NCBI RefSeq assembly: GCF_018607965.1
Contig: NZ_JABBAM010000061.1
Location: 1-64,000 of the forward strand
Source: Planktotalea sp.
Lineage (GTDB): Bacteria; Pseudomonadota; Alphaproteobacteria; Rhodobacterales; Rhodobacteraceae
Length of the DNA stretch: 64,000 nucleotides
Reading direction: 5' to 3'
The notes under the pieces: model-generated
Told to the model about the DNA's origin: nothing
Databases searched by the model: none
Seen by the model: only the letters and a program-made list of their open reading frames with translations
Made by a program: the position numbers and the translations under genes
Part shown: positions 46,989 to 55,587 of the stretch, piece by piece
Position numbering within the stretch: the stretch's first letter is position 1
Layout of the letters: every line of letters begins with the position of its first letter

Positions 46989-47923
46989 CGGCCGGGCCAA
47001 ACAACGCGAAATCCATGATGCGTGGTCGCGCTGTCTGGAGACGTTCCAGAACGCGCTGCGATGCGATAGCGATAGCAATACGACCGGTGACATAGAAATG
47101 ATCCGCCCTTTGACAGCTTATATCCCTTCATCTGAGAAACGCGTGCGCGCACGTTCTTTTTCAAGGATTTGACGCGGTAGGGATCAGCTGTCCATTCCCA
47201 GACATTGCCAACCACATTGAAAAGCCCATACCCATTTGGTTCAAAGGACTTTGCAGGTGCTGTCGTTTTATACCCATCTTTACCAGTGTTGGTTTCGGGG
47301 AAATGTCCTTGCCAAATATTGCAGGGCGTAAACGTCGTATCGTTTGGCGTTTCTTCCCCCCAAGGGAACGCGACATCGCCCAAACCGCCGCGTGCTGCGT
47401 GTTCCCACTCGGCCTCTGTCGCAAGCCGCCCTCCAACCCACGCGGCATATGCGCGTGCATCATTCCAAGAGATTTGCACAACAGGGTGATCAGCAAACCA
47501 TGCCTCGGCCTGCGTTTTTGGGCCGTTGATATCTTGCCAGTTTGCGCCTTCAACTTGGCGCCACCATTCGACGTCAACGACGCCTGCGGTCGGACCAACA
47601 TGGTCTGGGACTTCGGACCAAAACACGAAAGACCATCCAAAACGTTCAGCCTCGCTTACATACCCTGTCGCTTTCACAAAGGCTTCGAATTGCGCGTTGG
47701 TGACGGTGGTTTCGCCCATCAAGAAGGGTTTAAGTTTGACGTTGCGAAGAGGTGTTTCCCCATCATCTGGAACGCCTGCAGTGCGCGTTCCGACCAATGC
47801 ATTTCCGCCGGTAATGTGTAGGGCACCCTTTGAATTGAGGTCGCCGCTGATCACCGATCCGCTGGTGAGAGGAACGCGCTTTGCAGAGGGGCCACAACAG
47901 GGTTTCGCAACTTTAGTCGTCAT
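46985..47923 (-). CDS. Formylglycine-generating enzyme
   Basis: Converts the active-site Cys of sulfatases to formylglycine with O2 (312 residues). The diagnostic GGSFLCHRSYCYRYR, with both catalytic copper-binding Cys, is intact, and NVVGNVWEWTADPYR, GGRLATEAEWEHAARGG and HPVVQISWNDARAYAAW are family hallmarks. An N-terminal Cys-rich lead (AKPCCGPSAKR) is odd. It is transcribed 3 bases after the dioxygenase beta gene, in an operon with it, and converges with its likely client, the sulfatase. Confidence 0.95.
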   Translation of the reverse strand: MTTKVAKPCCGPSAKRVPLTSGSVISGDLNSKGALHITGGNALVGTRTAGVPDDGETPLRNVKLKPFLMGETTVTNAQFEAFVKATGYVSEAERFGWSFVFWSEVPDHVGPTAGVVDVEWWRQVEGANWQDINGPKTQAEAWFADHPVVQISWNDARAYAAWVGGRLATEAEWEHAARGGLGDVAFPWGEETPNDTTFTPCNIWQGHFPETNTGKDGYKTTAPAKSFEPNGYGLFNVVGNVWEWTADPYRVKSLKKNVRARVSQMKGYKLSKGGSFLCHRSYCYRYRIAARSGTSPDSATTHHGFRVVWPGR

Positions 47924-47926
47924 AGT

Positions 47927-48595
47927 CTACTCAAAGTACGTGGCATTGCGCCCGCCAACCACAATGTCAAAACGATAGGCTTCATCTAGATCATTGTTCG
48001 CGGGCTCAAACGGCTTGCCAATGTTACGTTCAAACGCATCCCCCATCAGGATCGCCATTGGGTCGGACTGGTTGTTCGGCTCATCTGGGAAATACATCTG
48101 TGTGATAAGACGAGATGCGCCACCGCTGACAGAAATGTGGATGTGTTTGGGGCGCCAACGGCCAATATCTGGACGCGCAAGATAGGCACCGGGACTAATC
48201 GCAAGAAAACGATAGTTGCCGTCTTCGTCTGTCAAAACACGGCCAAGACCAAGGTGGTTTTTATCCAACTGCAGGCCAGACATATCCTCAACATGGCGAT
48301 AACGCCCGTAGTGATTTGCGCTCCAAACCTCTAGCAAAGCGTGGCGCACGGGCGCGCCGCTTTGGGTTTTGACGCTGCCAGTAACCTCGATTGGGACGCC
48401 ATCTGCGCGGGGTCGGTCAGGGGCGACGCGGGTCATGTCCCATTCATGCGGATTGCTCGCATAGCGTGCTGGCACGACGGGAATAAAACTGGCGCGCGCC
48501 TCTTCTGGGATCAATCGAAGAAGCTGGCGCGGGGTGCGCTGATCGGATGTGTTGTCGGTCGGGCCAATCTCTAAAAGGCGTCCTTGGCGTGTCAT
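47927..48595 (-). CDS. Intradiol dioxygenase, PcaH-like catalytic subunit
   Basis: Fe(III) ring-cleavage dioxygenase of the protocatechuate 3,4-dioxygenase beta type (222 residues). All four iron ligands can be seen by pattern: Tyr in HYGRYRHV, Tyr in ISPGAYLAR, and two His in WRPKHIHISVSGG. RLITQMYFPDEP follows. The absence of pcaB, pcaC and pcaD around it argues that the substrate is not ordinary protocatechuate. Gaps of three bases to the alpha-type gene and to FGE indicate one operon. Confidence 0.92.
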   Translation of the reverse strand: MTRQGRLLEIGPTDNTSDQRTPRQLLRLIPEEARASFIPVVPARYASNPHEWDMTRVAPDRPRADGVPIEVTGSVKTQSGAPVRHALLEVWSANHYGRYRHVEDMSGLQLDKNHLGLGRVLTDEDGNYRFLAISPGAYLARPDIGRWRPKHIHISVSGGASRLITQMYFPDEPNNQSDPMAILMGDAFERNIGKPFEPANNDLDEAYRFDIVVGGRNATYFE

Positions 48596-48598
48596 TTT

Positions 48599-49198
48599 TC
48601 AGCTCTCCAGATCATCAAAGAAAGGTGTTTCGCCGTCGCCAGCCATGACGATGTTAAACAGGTATACCTCTTCGCCCTTCGCTGTGCGACCATCATGGCG
48701 TGCGATTAGCTTTGGGGCATCTTCACCGACCGTTTGTAGAATTGGATCATCTGCATTCGCATCATTCCCCTCAAAGAACATCTGCGTCACAACGCGGCTG
48801 ATCCCATCGGAAAACAAAGTGATCGTGATGTTTGGCGCGCGCTCTGCGACAGCGCCTGGAAGGATCGTGCGAAATTCATAGTAGCCCGTGTGCGAACGCA
48901 AACGCCCATACCCGTGAAACCAGTTTTCCACATCTGGATTGTCCTTGGTGGCGGGTGTGCGATACACACCTTTCGCATTGGCCTGCCAGAACTCCATGAT
49001 AGCACCATGCGCCAGATCACCGTGGCGATCCAGAATTTTGCCGCGCAGTATGATCGGCGTGCCAGTGGCTTGGCCGACCATGCCCACCTCAAAGCGCGTC
49101 AAGTCTTCCAAAGCGGGGTCACCGAATGCAATCGGGAAATAAGGGCCGCTGGTGTCTTCGTTTGTAGCAGGCAGTTGGTTTTGTCGGTTAGGGCTCAT
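48599..49198 (-). CDS. Intradiol dioxygenase, PcaG-like non-catalytic subunit
   Basis: Alpha-type partner (199 residues from ATG 49198; the longer track ORF runs into the promoter). It has the same fold as the beta subunit (ILRGKILDRHGDLAHGAIME, VVTQMFFEGNDANADDP) but lacks the His-x-His pair, where the sequence reads APNITITLFSDG. That is how alpha subunits normally look. It is first in the operon alpha-beta-FGE, divergent from the IclR regulator. Confidence 0.9.
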   Translation of the reverse strand: MSPNRQNQLPATNEDTSGPYFPIAFGDPALEDLTRFEVGMVGQATGTPIILRGKILDRHGDLAHGAIMEFWQANAKGVYRTPATKDNPDVENWFHGYGRLRSHTGYYEFRTILPGAVAERAPNITITLFSDGISRVVTQMFFEGNDANADDPILQTVGEDAPKLIARHDGRTAKGEEVYLFNIVMAGDGETPFFDDLES

Positions 49199-49224
49199 CG
49201 TATTCCCGCCATTGCGCGTGAATT

Positions 49225-49240
49225 GTTTTGCATGTAAAAC
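49225..49240. promoter_or_regulatory. Candidate IclR operator GTTTTGCATGTAAAAC
   Basis: A near-perfect 16-base palindrome (14 of 16 positions symmetrical) in the 74-base divergent region between the dioxygenase operon and the IclR gene. It shares TTGCATRTAAA with 52299-52309. Confidence 0.5.
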
Positions 49241-49272
49241 GCACATGAGTAGCAAAGCGAAATGAGCAAAGA

Positions 49273-50061
49273 ATGACCAAGGCGTCCAACCATGATGTGT
49301 ATTTTGTTCCCGGCTTGTCGCGTGGGCTGCGGGTTCTCGAAATTCTTGGAAGCGCTGAAACCCCAATGACGCTGAGCCAGATCGCCCGTGCGATGGAACT
49401 TAGCCGGTCTTCGGCGTTTCGTTTGGTCTATACTTTGCGCCAGATGGAGTTTCTGAAAGAGGGCGAGCAGGCTAATACCTATACTTTGGGCTCGCGCGTT
49501 TTGAACCTTGGGTTTGCCTACTTGAACCAACAACAGATCACGACAATTGCACGTCCTCACTTGGCGGGGTTGCGCGATGCGACGGGTGTTTCGACCCACC
49601 TGAGCGTGCTGGAAGGGCAGGATGTTTTGTACCTTGGTAGCCACCAAGCACGCAGCGGGTTTGTATCCAACATGTCCACGGGAACACGTACGCAGGCGTA
49701 CGCGTCTGCGATTGGTTGGTGTCTTCTGGGGGCGTTGAGCCATGATGAATTGGAAGCGTTTTGTGATGATGTTACCTTTGACAGTTTCACCCAGCACACG
49801 CCAAGTTCTTTTGATCAGCTGTTGGACCGTGTTGATCAGGTCCGTGAACAGGGTTTTATCGTCTCGAAAGGGTTTCGTGATGTTGGCGGATCCAGCGTTG
49901 CGGTTCCTGTGCGCGATCAGCGTGGTGTAATCGTGGCTTGCGTCAATCTTTCGGGGCCTGATAGCGGGTTTGACTTTGACCGTCTTGATAGCTTTTACAT
50001 ACCTGAAACCCAAAGCGCCGCTTTGCGCATTTCGCGCGAACTTGGGTATGCGGGTCGCTAA
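49273..50061 (+). CDS. IclR-family transcriptional regulator
   Basis: 262 residues. The N-terminal winged helix contains MTLSQIARAMELSRSSAFRL, and the C-terminal effector-binding domain has LSVLEGQDVLYLGSHQAR and NLSGPDSGFDFDRLDS. Regulators of this family often control aromatic catabolic genes, pca genes among them, by binding a pathway compound. It is the only regulator in the 43-62 kb cluster and is divergent from the dioxygenase operon, so it probably governs that operon and itself. Confidence 0.93.
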   Translation: MTKASNHDVYFVPGLSRGLRVLEILGSAETPMTLSQIARAMELSRSSAFRLVYTLRQMEFLKEGEQANTYTLGSRVLNLGFAYLNQQQITTIARPHLAGLRDATGVSTHLSVLEGQDVLYLGSHQARSGFVSNMSTGTRTQAYASAIGWCLLGALSHDELEAFCDDVTFDSFTQHTPSSFDQLLDRVDQVREQGFIVSKGFRDVGGSSVAVPVRDQRGVIVACVNLSGPDSGFDFDRLDSFYIPETQSAALRISRELGYAGR

Positions 50062-50073
50062 CTGCACGCTCAT

Positions 50074-50952
50074 TCACTCTTTCAGTTTCAAAATCTCGCG
50101 GGCCTCATCGGGGCTGGCAAGGTGTCCACCAAGATCGTCAATCATGCGCGCTGCTTTTGCAACCAGTTCTGCGTTGGACACGCAGTGCTGTCCTTTGCGA
50201 ATGTAGGCCGTGTCCTCCATCCCGACGCGCACATGTCCGCCAAGTAACCACGCTTGCGACAGCATTGGAAACGATGCGCGGCCAATGCCAAACGCAGCCC
50301 ATTCTGTTCCCTTGGGCAATTGGTTAACAAGGTAGGCCATCGTCGCAGGGGTTGCGACTGCGCCAAAGCGCACGCCAAGTACCATTTGCACCATAAGCGG
50401 CGTTTTGATGATGCTGCGCGCGATGAAATCTTTGACCATGTGCAAATCGCCACTGTCGAAAATTTCGATCTCTGGTTGAACGCCCGCCGCATAGATTTTT
50501 TGCGCCATAATTTCGAGGTTACGCGGACTGTTGATCACACTCGCTTGGCCCGACCACATCGTGTTGAAGTCAAGCGTGCAAATGTCTGGGCGCAGGGCTT
50601 GGACATGGGCGACGCGCTTTTCTGGTGCGCAAAGGGTTGAACCTGTTGCGGCTATCTTTGGATCGTCATCAGATGGAACGAAGCGTCCACCTTCGCCAGT
50701 TGTAAGATTGATCAGAACATCCGTGTTCTTGGCACGGATCAACCCTACAAGTTCTTCGTACAGATCAAGACGCATTGATCCCTTAGATGTTATTGGATCA
50801 CGCACATGCAGATGCACAATCGCGGCACCTGCCGCGGCTGCATCCAGCGCGTGTTGTGCGATTTGGACGGGGGTTACAGGTAGGTTCGGACTGATTTCAG
50901 GCGTCATGAGATTTCCAGTAATCGCGGCGGTTAAGATCGTTTTGCGCGCCAT
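50074..50952 (-). CDS. Beta-keto acid cleavage enzyme (BKACE, 3-keto-5-aminohexanoate cleavage type)
   Basis: Zinc-dependent enzyme that splits a beta-keto acid with acetyl-CoA to give acetoacetate and a new acyl-CoA (292 residues). The zinc ligands are in IVHLHVRDP, and the family segments EIEIFDSGDLHM and VRVGMEDTAYIRKGQ are clear. Members differ in side-chain specificity, which cannot be read here. One base separates it from the aminotransferase, so the two form an operon. Confidence 0.92.
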   Translation of the reverse strand: MARKTILTAAITGNLMTPEISPNLPVTPVQIAQHALDAAAAGAAIVHLHVRDPITSKGSMRLDLYEELVGLIRAKNTDVLINLTTGEGGRFVPSDDDPKIAATGSTLCAPEKRVAHVQALRPDICTLDFNTMWSGQASVINSPRNLEIMAQKIYAAGVQPEIEIFDSGDLHMVKDFIARSIIKTPLMVQMVLGVRFGAVATPATMAYLVNQLPKGTEWAAFGIGRASFPMLSQAWLLGGHVRVGMEDTAYIRKGQHCVSNAELVAKAARMIDDLGGHLASPDEAREILKLKE

Positions 50953-50953
50953 C

Positions 50954-52285
50954 TTAAACCTCTAATGCTGCTGTGACAGCTTCTGCTAATTTGTCCACGA
51001 TCACATCAATTTCTTTTGGCGTAGACATATAGGTCGGTGCCAAAAGTACGTGGTCACCAAGGGTTCCGTCTGCACATCCTTGGGATGGATAAACCATGAT
51101 ACTGCGTGCGAATGCCTCTTGTTGGATGCGAGGGGCTAGAGATCTTTCAATAGGGAAGGGTGCTTTTGTGTCGCGATCTGCGACCAACTCAATCGTCCAG
51201 AACAAGCCGCGCCCGCGGATGTCGCCTACGTTTTTATGGTGTCCAAACGTTTGATGTAATCGCTCCAACAATTGCGCGCCGCGCTCGCGAACATTGCTCA
51301 GCAAGTTTTCGTCTTCGATCACGTTTTGAACCGCCAACGCCCCAGCCGTTGCAATCGCATGGGACATATAGGTGTGCCCGTTCCAAAGTTTGCCGCTGCC
51401 AGCCTCGATCGCTTTGATCACCTTTTCAGCCGCGATGATGGCTGCAATGGGTTGATACCCTGCGCCTAACCCTTTGGCCGTTGTTGTCAGATCCGCTGCG
51501 ATGCCTTCTTGCGCCATTGCGAACAAGCTGCCCGTGCGCCCCATCCCGCACATGACTTCATCTGCGATCAACAAAACGCCGTATTGATCACAAATTTCAC
51601 GGATGCGTTTAAAATATCCTTTGGGCGCAGGTTGTGTGCCCAGCGATGCGCCGACGACAGGTTCTGCAACGAAGGCCATGACGGTTTCTGCACCAAGGTC
51701 TAGGATGCATTGTTCCAACAGATTGGCCATGCGCAGCGCAAAGGCTCCTTCTGTTTCGCCGCTCTTTTGCAGCCGATACGCATAGGCGGCGTCAATGTGC
51801 GAAACGTCCATCAGCAGCGGTGCAAAGGGTGTGCGTCGATCCGCATGCCCGCCAGTCGCCAGCGCGCCAAGCGTATTGCCATGATAGCTGGGCTTTCGCG
51901 CGATAATCTTAGAACGACCACTGTCACCCCGCTCCAGATGATACTGCCGCGCGAGTTTTAGTGCGGCTTCCATCGCCTCGGATCCGCTGCCCAGATACAT
52001 CACACGACCTTCGCCGGTACCAGTAGGCGCGCGTTTTATCAGGAATTCCGAAAGGGCCTCAGAGGGTTCATTTGTAAACAAGCCCGTATGTGCAAACGCC
52101 AGCTTGTCGACCTGCGATTTTATCGCGTCACGCACGCCTTGATGGCTGTGGCCAAGGCATGACACGGCCGCGCCACCGCATGCATCAAGGTAGCGTTTGC
52201 CAGTGCTATCAATCAGATAGCTGCCGTCGCCGCCAACGATCGTGGGTAGGTCGCAGGTCAGTGTGCGGTGGAGTGTATAGCTCAT
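50954..52285 (-). CDS. Class III (PLP-dependent) aminotransferase
   Basis: A 443-residue fold-type I transaminase of the omega-amino acid/beta-alanine-pyruvate type. The PLP Lys is in TTTAKGLGAGYQPIAA at about residue 270, the cofactor-ring Asp in LLIADEVMCGMGRTG, and YLGSGSEAMEAALKLAR is the phosphate-binding region. The pairing with BKACE suggests it makes a keto acid that BKACE then cleaves. It diverges from the seven-gene operon. Confidence 0.93.
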   Translation of the reverse strand: MSYTLHRTLTCDLPTIVGGDGSYLIDSTGKRYLDACGGAAVSCLGHSHQGVRDAIKSQVDKLAFAHTGLFTNEPSEALSEFLIKRAPTGTGEGRVMYLGSGSEAMEAALKLARQYHLERGDSGRSKIIARKPSYHGNTLGALATGGHADRRTPFAPLLMDVSHIDAAYAYRLQKSGETEGAFALRMANLLEQCILDLGAETVMAFVAEPVVGASLGTQPAPKGYFKRIREICDQYGVLLIADEVMCGMGRTGSLFAMAQEGIAADLTTTAKGLGAGYQPIAAIIAAEKVIKAIEAGSGKLWNGHTYMSHAIATAGALAVQNVIEDENLLSNVRERGAQLLERLHQTFGHHKNVGDIRGRGLFWTIELVADRDTKAPFPIERSLAPRIQQEAFARSIMVYPSQGCADGTLGDHVLLAPTYMSTPKEIDVIVDKLAEAVTAALEV

Positions 52286-52295
52286 GAGTTTTTCC

Positions 52296-52311
52296 GTATT
52301 GCATATAAACT
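52296..52311. promoter_or_regulatory. Candidate operator GTATTGCATATAAACT
   Basis: Lies in the 74-base divergent region between the aminotransferase and CoA transferase genes. It matches the motif at 49225 in 12 of 16 positions, including TTGCATRTAAA. Confidence 0.45.
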
Positions 52312-52359
52312 TATGTTTTGTATACTAGACACATTTAGGAAATACAAGGCTTGATCTAA

Positions 52360-53526
52360 ATGGTTGGCGCATTGAATAATACGGTGGTTCTAGATCTCAC
52401 GCATGTGCTTGCGGGGCCTTTTTGCACCTATCAATTGGCACTTCTTGGTGCGGATGTGATCAAGATCGAACCAGTCGCGGATCCCGACTGTGCGCGTGGG
52501 CGTGGGCCAGACGACGCGGCAAATGCACAGGGCTTGGGGCTTAACTACCAAGTGCAAGGAGGAAATAAGCGCGCTCTCGCCATTGATCTACGCACCGATG
52601 CGGGTCGTGAAATCCTGCTGAAACAAGTCGCGCAAGCGGACGTTTTGGTCGAGAATTACGCGACAGGTGCCTTGGCTGCTTTGGGGCTTGGGTATGAGGC
52701 GTTGCATTTGATCAATCCTCGTCTCATTCATTGCTCGATCACCGGTTTTGGTGACACAGGACCCAAGGCCGAGGTTGGCGCTTACGACAATGTCATTCAG
52801 GCAACGAGCGGCATCATGGCGCAATGCGCAGGTGCGAAAGTGGGCGTGTCGTTCATCGATTATTCCACCGGTTATGCGGCTGCCTTTGCGATTTCATCAG
52901 CGTTGGTACACCGCGCAGCGGCCAATCAAGGCACGCATATCAGTGTTTCGATGTTGGAAGTCGCGATGCAGATGATGTCGCCTGAGGCGGCAGCTGCATT
53001 GCACCCCGCCAATCAAACGCGCGCAAAAGAGCCGGGGATTGCGTGTTATGATACCCAAGAGCAGCGTTTGATGTTGGGGGCGTTCAAGCCAGTACAATAT
53101 CACAAATTGAATCGAATTTTGACTGAGTTGGGCTGCGCAATCCCAGAGTTAGACTCGATTGACAATTGGCCTGATGTTTGGGAAGTTTCTGAGACGACCA
53201 AATCGGCTTTGGCCGCGGTTTTCTTGACGCGAACAGCTCTAGATTGGGTCGAATTGCTGAAAGCTGGGGATCTTCCAGCAGACGTCGTGCGCCCGCTTGC
53301 CGATGCGGTAAAAGATCAGCAACTTGCAGCTCGTGGCTTTTTCCAACCCAATCCAAGTGCGCCTGACGTGATGCTTCCAACAGCAGCCTTTTCGATGGGC
53401 GTTGGAGGCGCTAAGCTGGATCGAGCGCCACCAAAACACGGTGAACATACGTCAGAGGTTCTGACGTCGCTCGGATTAAGTGCCGCAGAAATTCAAGAGT
53501 TACGCACAAAAGGGATCGTTGCATGA
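52360..53526 (+). CDS. CaiB/BaiF-family CoA transferase
   Basis: A 388-residue class III CoA transferase and the first gene of a seven-gene coupled operon. The catalytic Asp lies in GAYDNVIQATSGIM, and LDLTHVLAGPFCTYQLALLG and GNKRALAIDLRTDAGR are family signatures. It could activate a carboxylic acid from the pathway as a CoA ester. The stop overlaps the SMP-30 start (ATGA). Confidence 0.92.
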   Translation: MVGALNNTVVLDLTHVLAGPFCTYQLALLGADVIKIEPVADPDCARGRGPDDAANAQGLGLNYQVQGGNKRALAIDLRTDAGREILLKQVAQADVLVENYATGALAALGLGYEALHLINPRLIHCSITGFGDTGPKAEVGAYDNVIQATSGIMAQCAGAKVGVSFIDYSTGYAAAFAISSALVHRAAANQGTHISVSMLEVAMQMMSPEAAAALHPANQTRAKEPGIACYDTQEQRLMLGAFKPVQYHKLNRILTELGCAIPELDSIDNWPDVWEVSETTKSALAAVFLTRTALDWVELLKAGDLPADVVRPLADAVKDQQLAARGFFQPNPSAPDVMLPTAAFSMGVGGAKLDRAPPKHGEHTSEVLTSLGLSAAEIQELRTKGIVA

Positions 53527-54398
53527 GCATTCTGAACGCGACCCCTTGGAGCGAGTTGTCGAGCGAACTGCATCACACTGGTGCGCCTTCGCCATGGGCC
53601 AAGATGACGCGACCGGGTCAGCAGATGCATTCGTTCTTAGAGGCGGCTTTCTTTGATGAGGACAAAAATCTGTGGTTGTCAGATGTGCCGTATGGTCGGG
53701 TATTTAAGGTCTCGCCCAAAGGAAACTGGTCACTGGAACATCAAATCGCAGGCGAACCCCATGCGATGCGCATCGCGCCTGATGGGCGTCGGATTGCGGT
53801 GGATTACCGCCATGGTTTGATTGAATTTACAGGCCACGACAGCTTTGAGGTTCTAAGCACTGGTAATGATACGCCATTCTTGGGCCTGTCGGATATGGCG
53901 TATGGCTCAGACGGCGTGCTTTGGTTTACGGACAGTGGGCGCACTAGCCTAAGCGATCCCACAGGGGCCGTGTATCGCTGGGACGGTACGATGCGTAAAG
54001 TGCTGGATTGCGTTCCATATTCAAACGGAATTTGTGTTTCGCCCGATGGTGCGTGGATCTATGTGGCCGCGACGCGCGCCAATCAGGTGTGGAAATTCTC
54101 CACCAACCTGCCTGAAACGGGAATGCCAATGGTTGGTACTTTTTTGCAGTTGTCTGGTGGTCTTGGCCCGGATGGTTTGGCGTGTAACTCCATAGGGTGG
54201 CTTGCGGTAGCCCAAGCCCAAGCAGGGCGCGCGTATGTTTACGATCCATTGGGCGACTTGATCGCAGACGTGCGTTTGCCGCGCGGTTTGTGGACGACAT
54301 CTGTCACATTTCATCCCGACGACCCCACACATCTTTTCATTGTAGACGCCCAATTCGGCGGTGTCTTTTCATGCCACATCCCTAGTTCAGGACATTGA
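53523..54398 (+). CDS. SMP-30/gluconolactonase family protein
   Basis: A 291-residue six-bladed beta-propeller lactonase. Likely metal ligands are in FLEAAFFDED (Glu), YSNGICVSPDG (Asn) and GPDGLACNS (Asp). It may open a lactone formed in the pathway. It is coupled at both ends to its operon neighbours. Confidence 0.88.
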   Translation: MSILNATPWSELSSELHHTGAPSPWAKMTRPGQQMHSFLEAAFFDEDKNLWLSDVPYGRVFKVSPKGNWSLEHQIAGEPHAMRIAPDGRRIAVDYRHGLIEFTGHDSFEVLSTGNDTPFLGLSDMAYGSDGVLWFTDSGRTSLSDPTGAVYRWDGTMRKVLDCVPYSNGICVSPDGAWIYVAATRANQVWKFSTNLPETGMPMVGTFLQLSGGLGPDGLACNSIGWLAVAQAQAGRAYVYDPLGDLIADVRLPRGLWTTSVTFHPDDPTHLFIVDAQFGGVFSCHIPSSGH

Positions 54399-55303
54399 AA
54401 CCCATGCAAATGCAAGATCTTCACGGCTACGTCCCCGCAATCGCGACACCCTTTAATGACAAGGGTGAAATCATGGAGGATGCGTTCGTTGAACTGTTCG
54501 AATTCCTACTTGCACGCGGCGCGACATGCGTGTGCATCGCGGGGGACAATGGTGAAAGCTGGGCACTGTCCGCGCCTGAGCGTGGGCGTTTGGTGAGATT
54601 GGCGAAAGACACCTCGAAAGGCCGCGTTCCAATCATGATGGGGATTTCAGCGCCCACGATTGATGCTTCTGTTGCCTACATTCGTGCTGCAGAAGAAAAC
54701 GGAGCGGATGCACTTTTGTCGATGCCGCAGACCTATGTCTTGAAGGCTTCTGAGGCCGAATTGATGGGGCGGTTCGATAAGATTTCAGTAGCCACGAATA
54801 AGCCGTTGGTGCTGTACAATTCCCCCCGTCGTATGGGTTTTTCGCTGACAATTGACCAGACTGAAAAACTTCTGGATCATCACAACATCATTGGCATCAA
54901 AGAAAGCCAGCGTGACTTTTTCTATCACACGCATTTGCTGCATCGCCTGTCCCATCGCTTGGCCGTGATGACGGGGCCGTGTCATTATATTATGCCCGCA
55001 TTCGGCCTTGGCGCGAAGGGCTTCATTGCGACTGGACCTGAATTCACCGACCTCTGGCCGTCAGAAATGGCAAAGGTTGGGGCGGGCATTCCTGATGAAA
55101 CGTACCGTCACGCGCACTACCAGTTGACGGTGCTCTATGAGCTTTTGATGAGCCTTGGAACATGGCCTGCCGCGTTCAAAGCCGCGCTCAATCTGATTGG
55201 CTTGCCTGCGGGCGTTCCACGCGATCCTGTTTATGCGTTGGCCTCGGATAATATCGACAAGATCAAAAAGACGTTTGATCAATTGGGCATCTCATATTCA
55301 TGA
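54395..55303 (+). CDS. Dihydrodipicolinate synthase family lyase
   Basis: A TIM-barrel class I lyase of 299-302 residues. The Schiff-base Lys is in IIGIKESQRD at about residue 168, and the Tyr in LVLYNSPRR at about residue 140. The usual GTTGE loop reads AGDNGES. The TTG at 54395 would overlap the SMP-30 stop as the other genes here do, while ATG at 54404 is the conventional choice. Family members include aldolases and the 1-pyrroline-4-hydroxy-2-carboxylate deaminase of hydroxyproline catabolism, which also sits beside a three-subunit FAD dehydrogenase. Confidence 0.88.
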   Translation: MKPMQMQDLHGYVPAIATPFNDKGEIMEDAFVELFEFLLARGATCVCIAGDNGESWALSAPERGRLVRLAKDTSKGRVPIMMGISAPTIDASVAYIRAAEENGADALLSMPQTYVLKASEAELMGRFDKISVATNKPLVLYNSPRRMGFSLTIDQTEKLLDHHNIIGIKESQRDFFYHTHLLHRLSHRLAVMTGPCHYIMPAFGLGAKGFIATGPEFTDLWPSEMAKVGAGIPDETYRHAHYQLTVLYELLMSLGTWPAAFKAALNLIGLPAGVPRDPVYALASDNIDKIKKTFDQLGISYS

Positions 55304-55587
55304 TCCGCTTGGTCCCAAACCACGCGCTAAAAATCGTGCGCAGTGCTCCGGTGGTGTTTACGTTTGATGGTCAAAGCGTCGAAGGGCACGCGGGCGAAAA
55401 CCTTGCAGGTGCACTACTGCGCGCGGGTCGTTTGCATTTGCGCAATGCACCTGCAAACGGGGGGCCGCGCGGTGCATTTTGCTGCATGGGCCTGTGTCAG
55501 GAATGCACGGTTCGCATAGATGGACAGGTTGTTGAGGCGTGCCGAACTGAGGTCACGCAAGGCCTAGCTGTTGAACGTGCGGGATGA
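55300..55587 (+). CDS. Small (2Fe-2S) subunit of a flavoprotein dehydrogenase
   Basis: A 95-residue plant-type ferredoxin-like protein. The Cys cluster is in GAFCCMGLCQECTV, with a further Cys in VEACRTEV. Such subunits (HcnA/OoxA type) partner with the two flavoproteins that follow in hydrogen-cyanide synthase, opine oxidase and D-hydroxyproline dehydrogenase complexes. It overlaps its neighbours by four bases on both sides. Confidence 0.9.
   Translation: MIRLVPNHALKIVRSAPVVFTFDGQSVEGHAGENLAGALLRAGRLHLRNAPANGGPRGAFCCMGLCQECTVRIDGQVVEACRTEVTQGLAVERAG

Noticed and set aside
47927-49198. Standard protocatechuate (pca) pathway
   Set aside because: The dioxygenase genes fit pcaGH, but pcaB, pcaC and pcaD and a PcaQ regulator are not in the window, so I did not name them pcaG and pcaH.
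49195-50073. 292-residue minus-strand ORF
   Set aside because: It is antisense to the iclR gene, lacks any family motif, and is a shadow.
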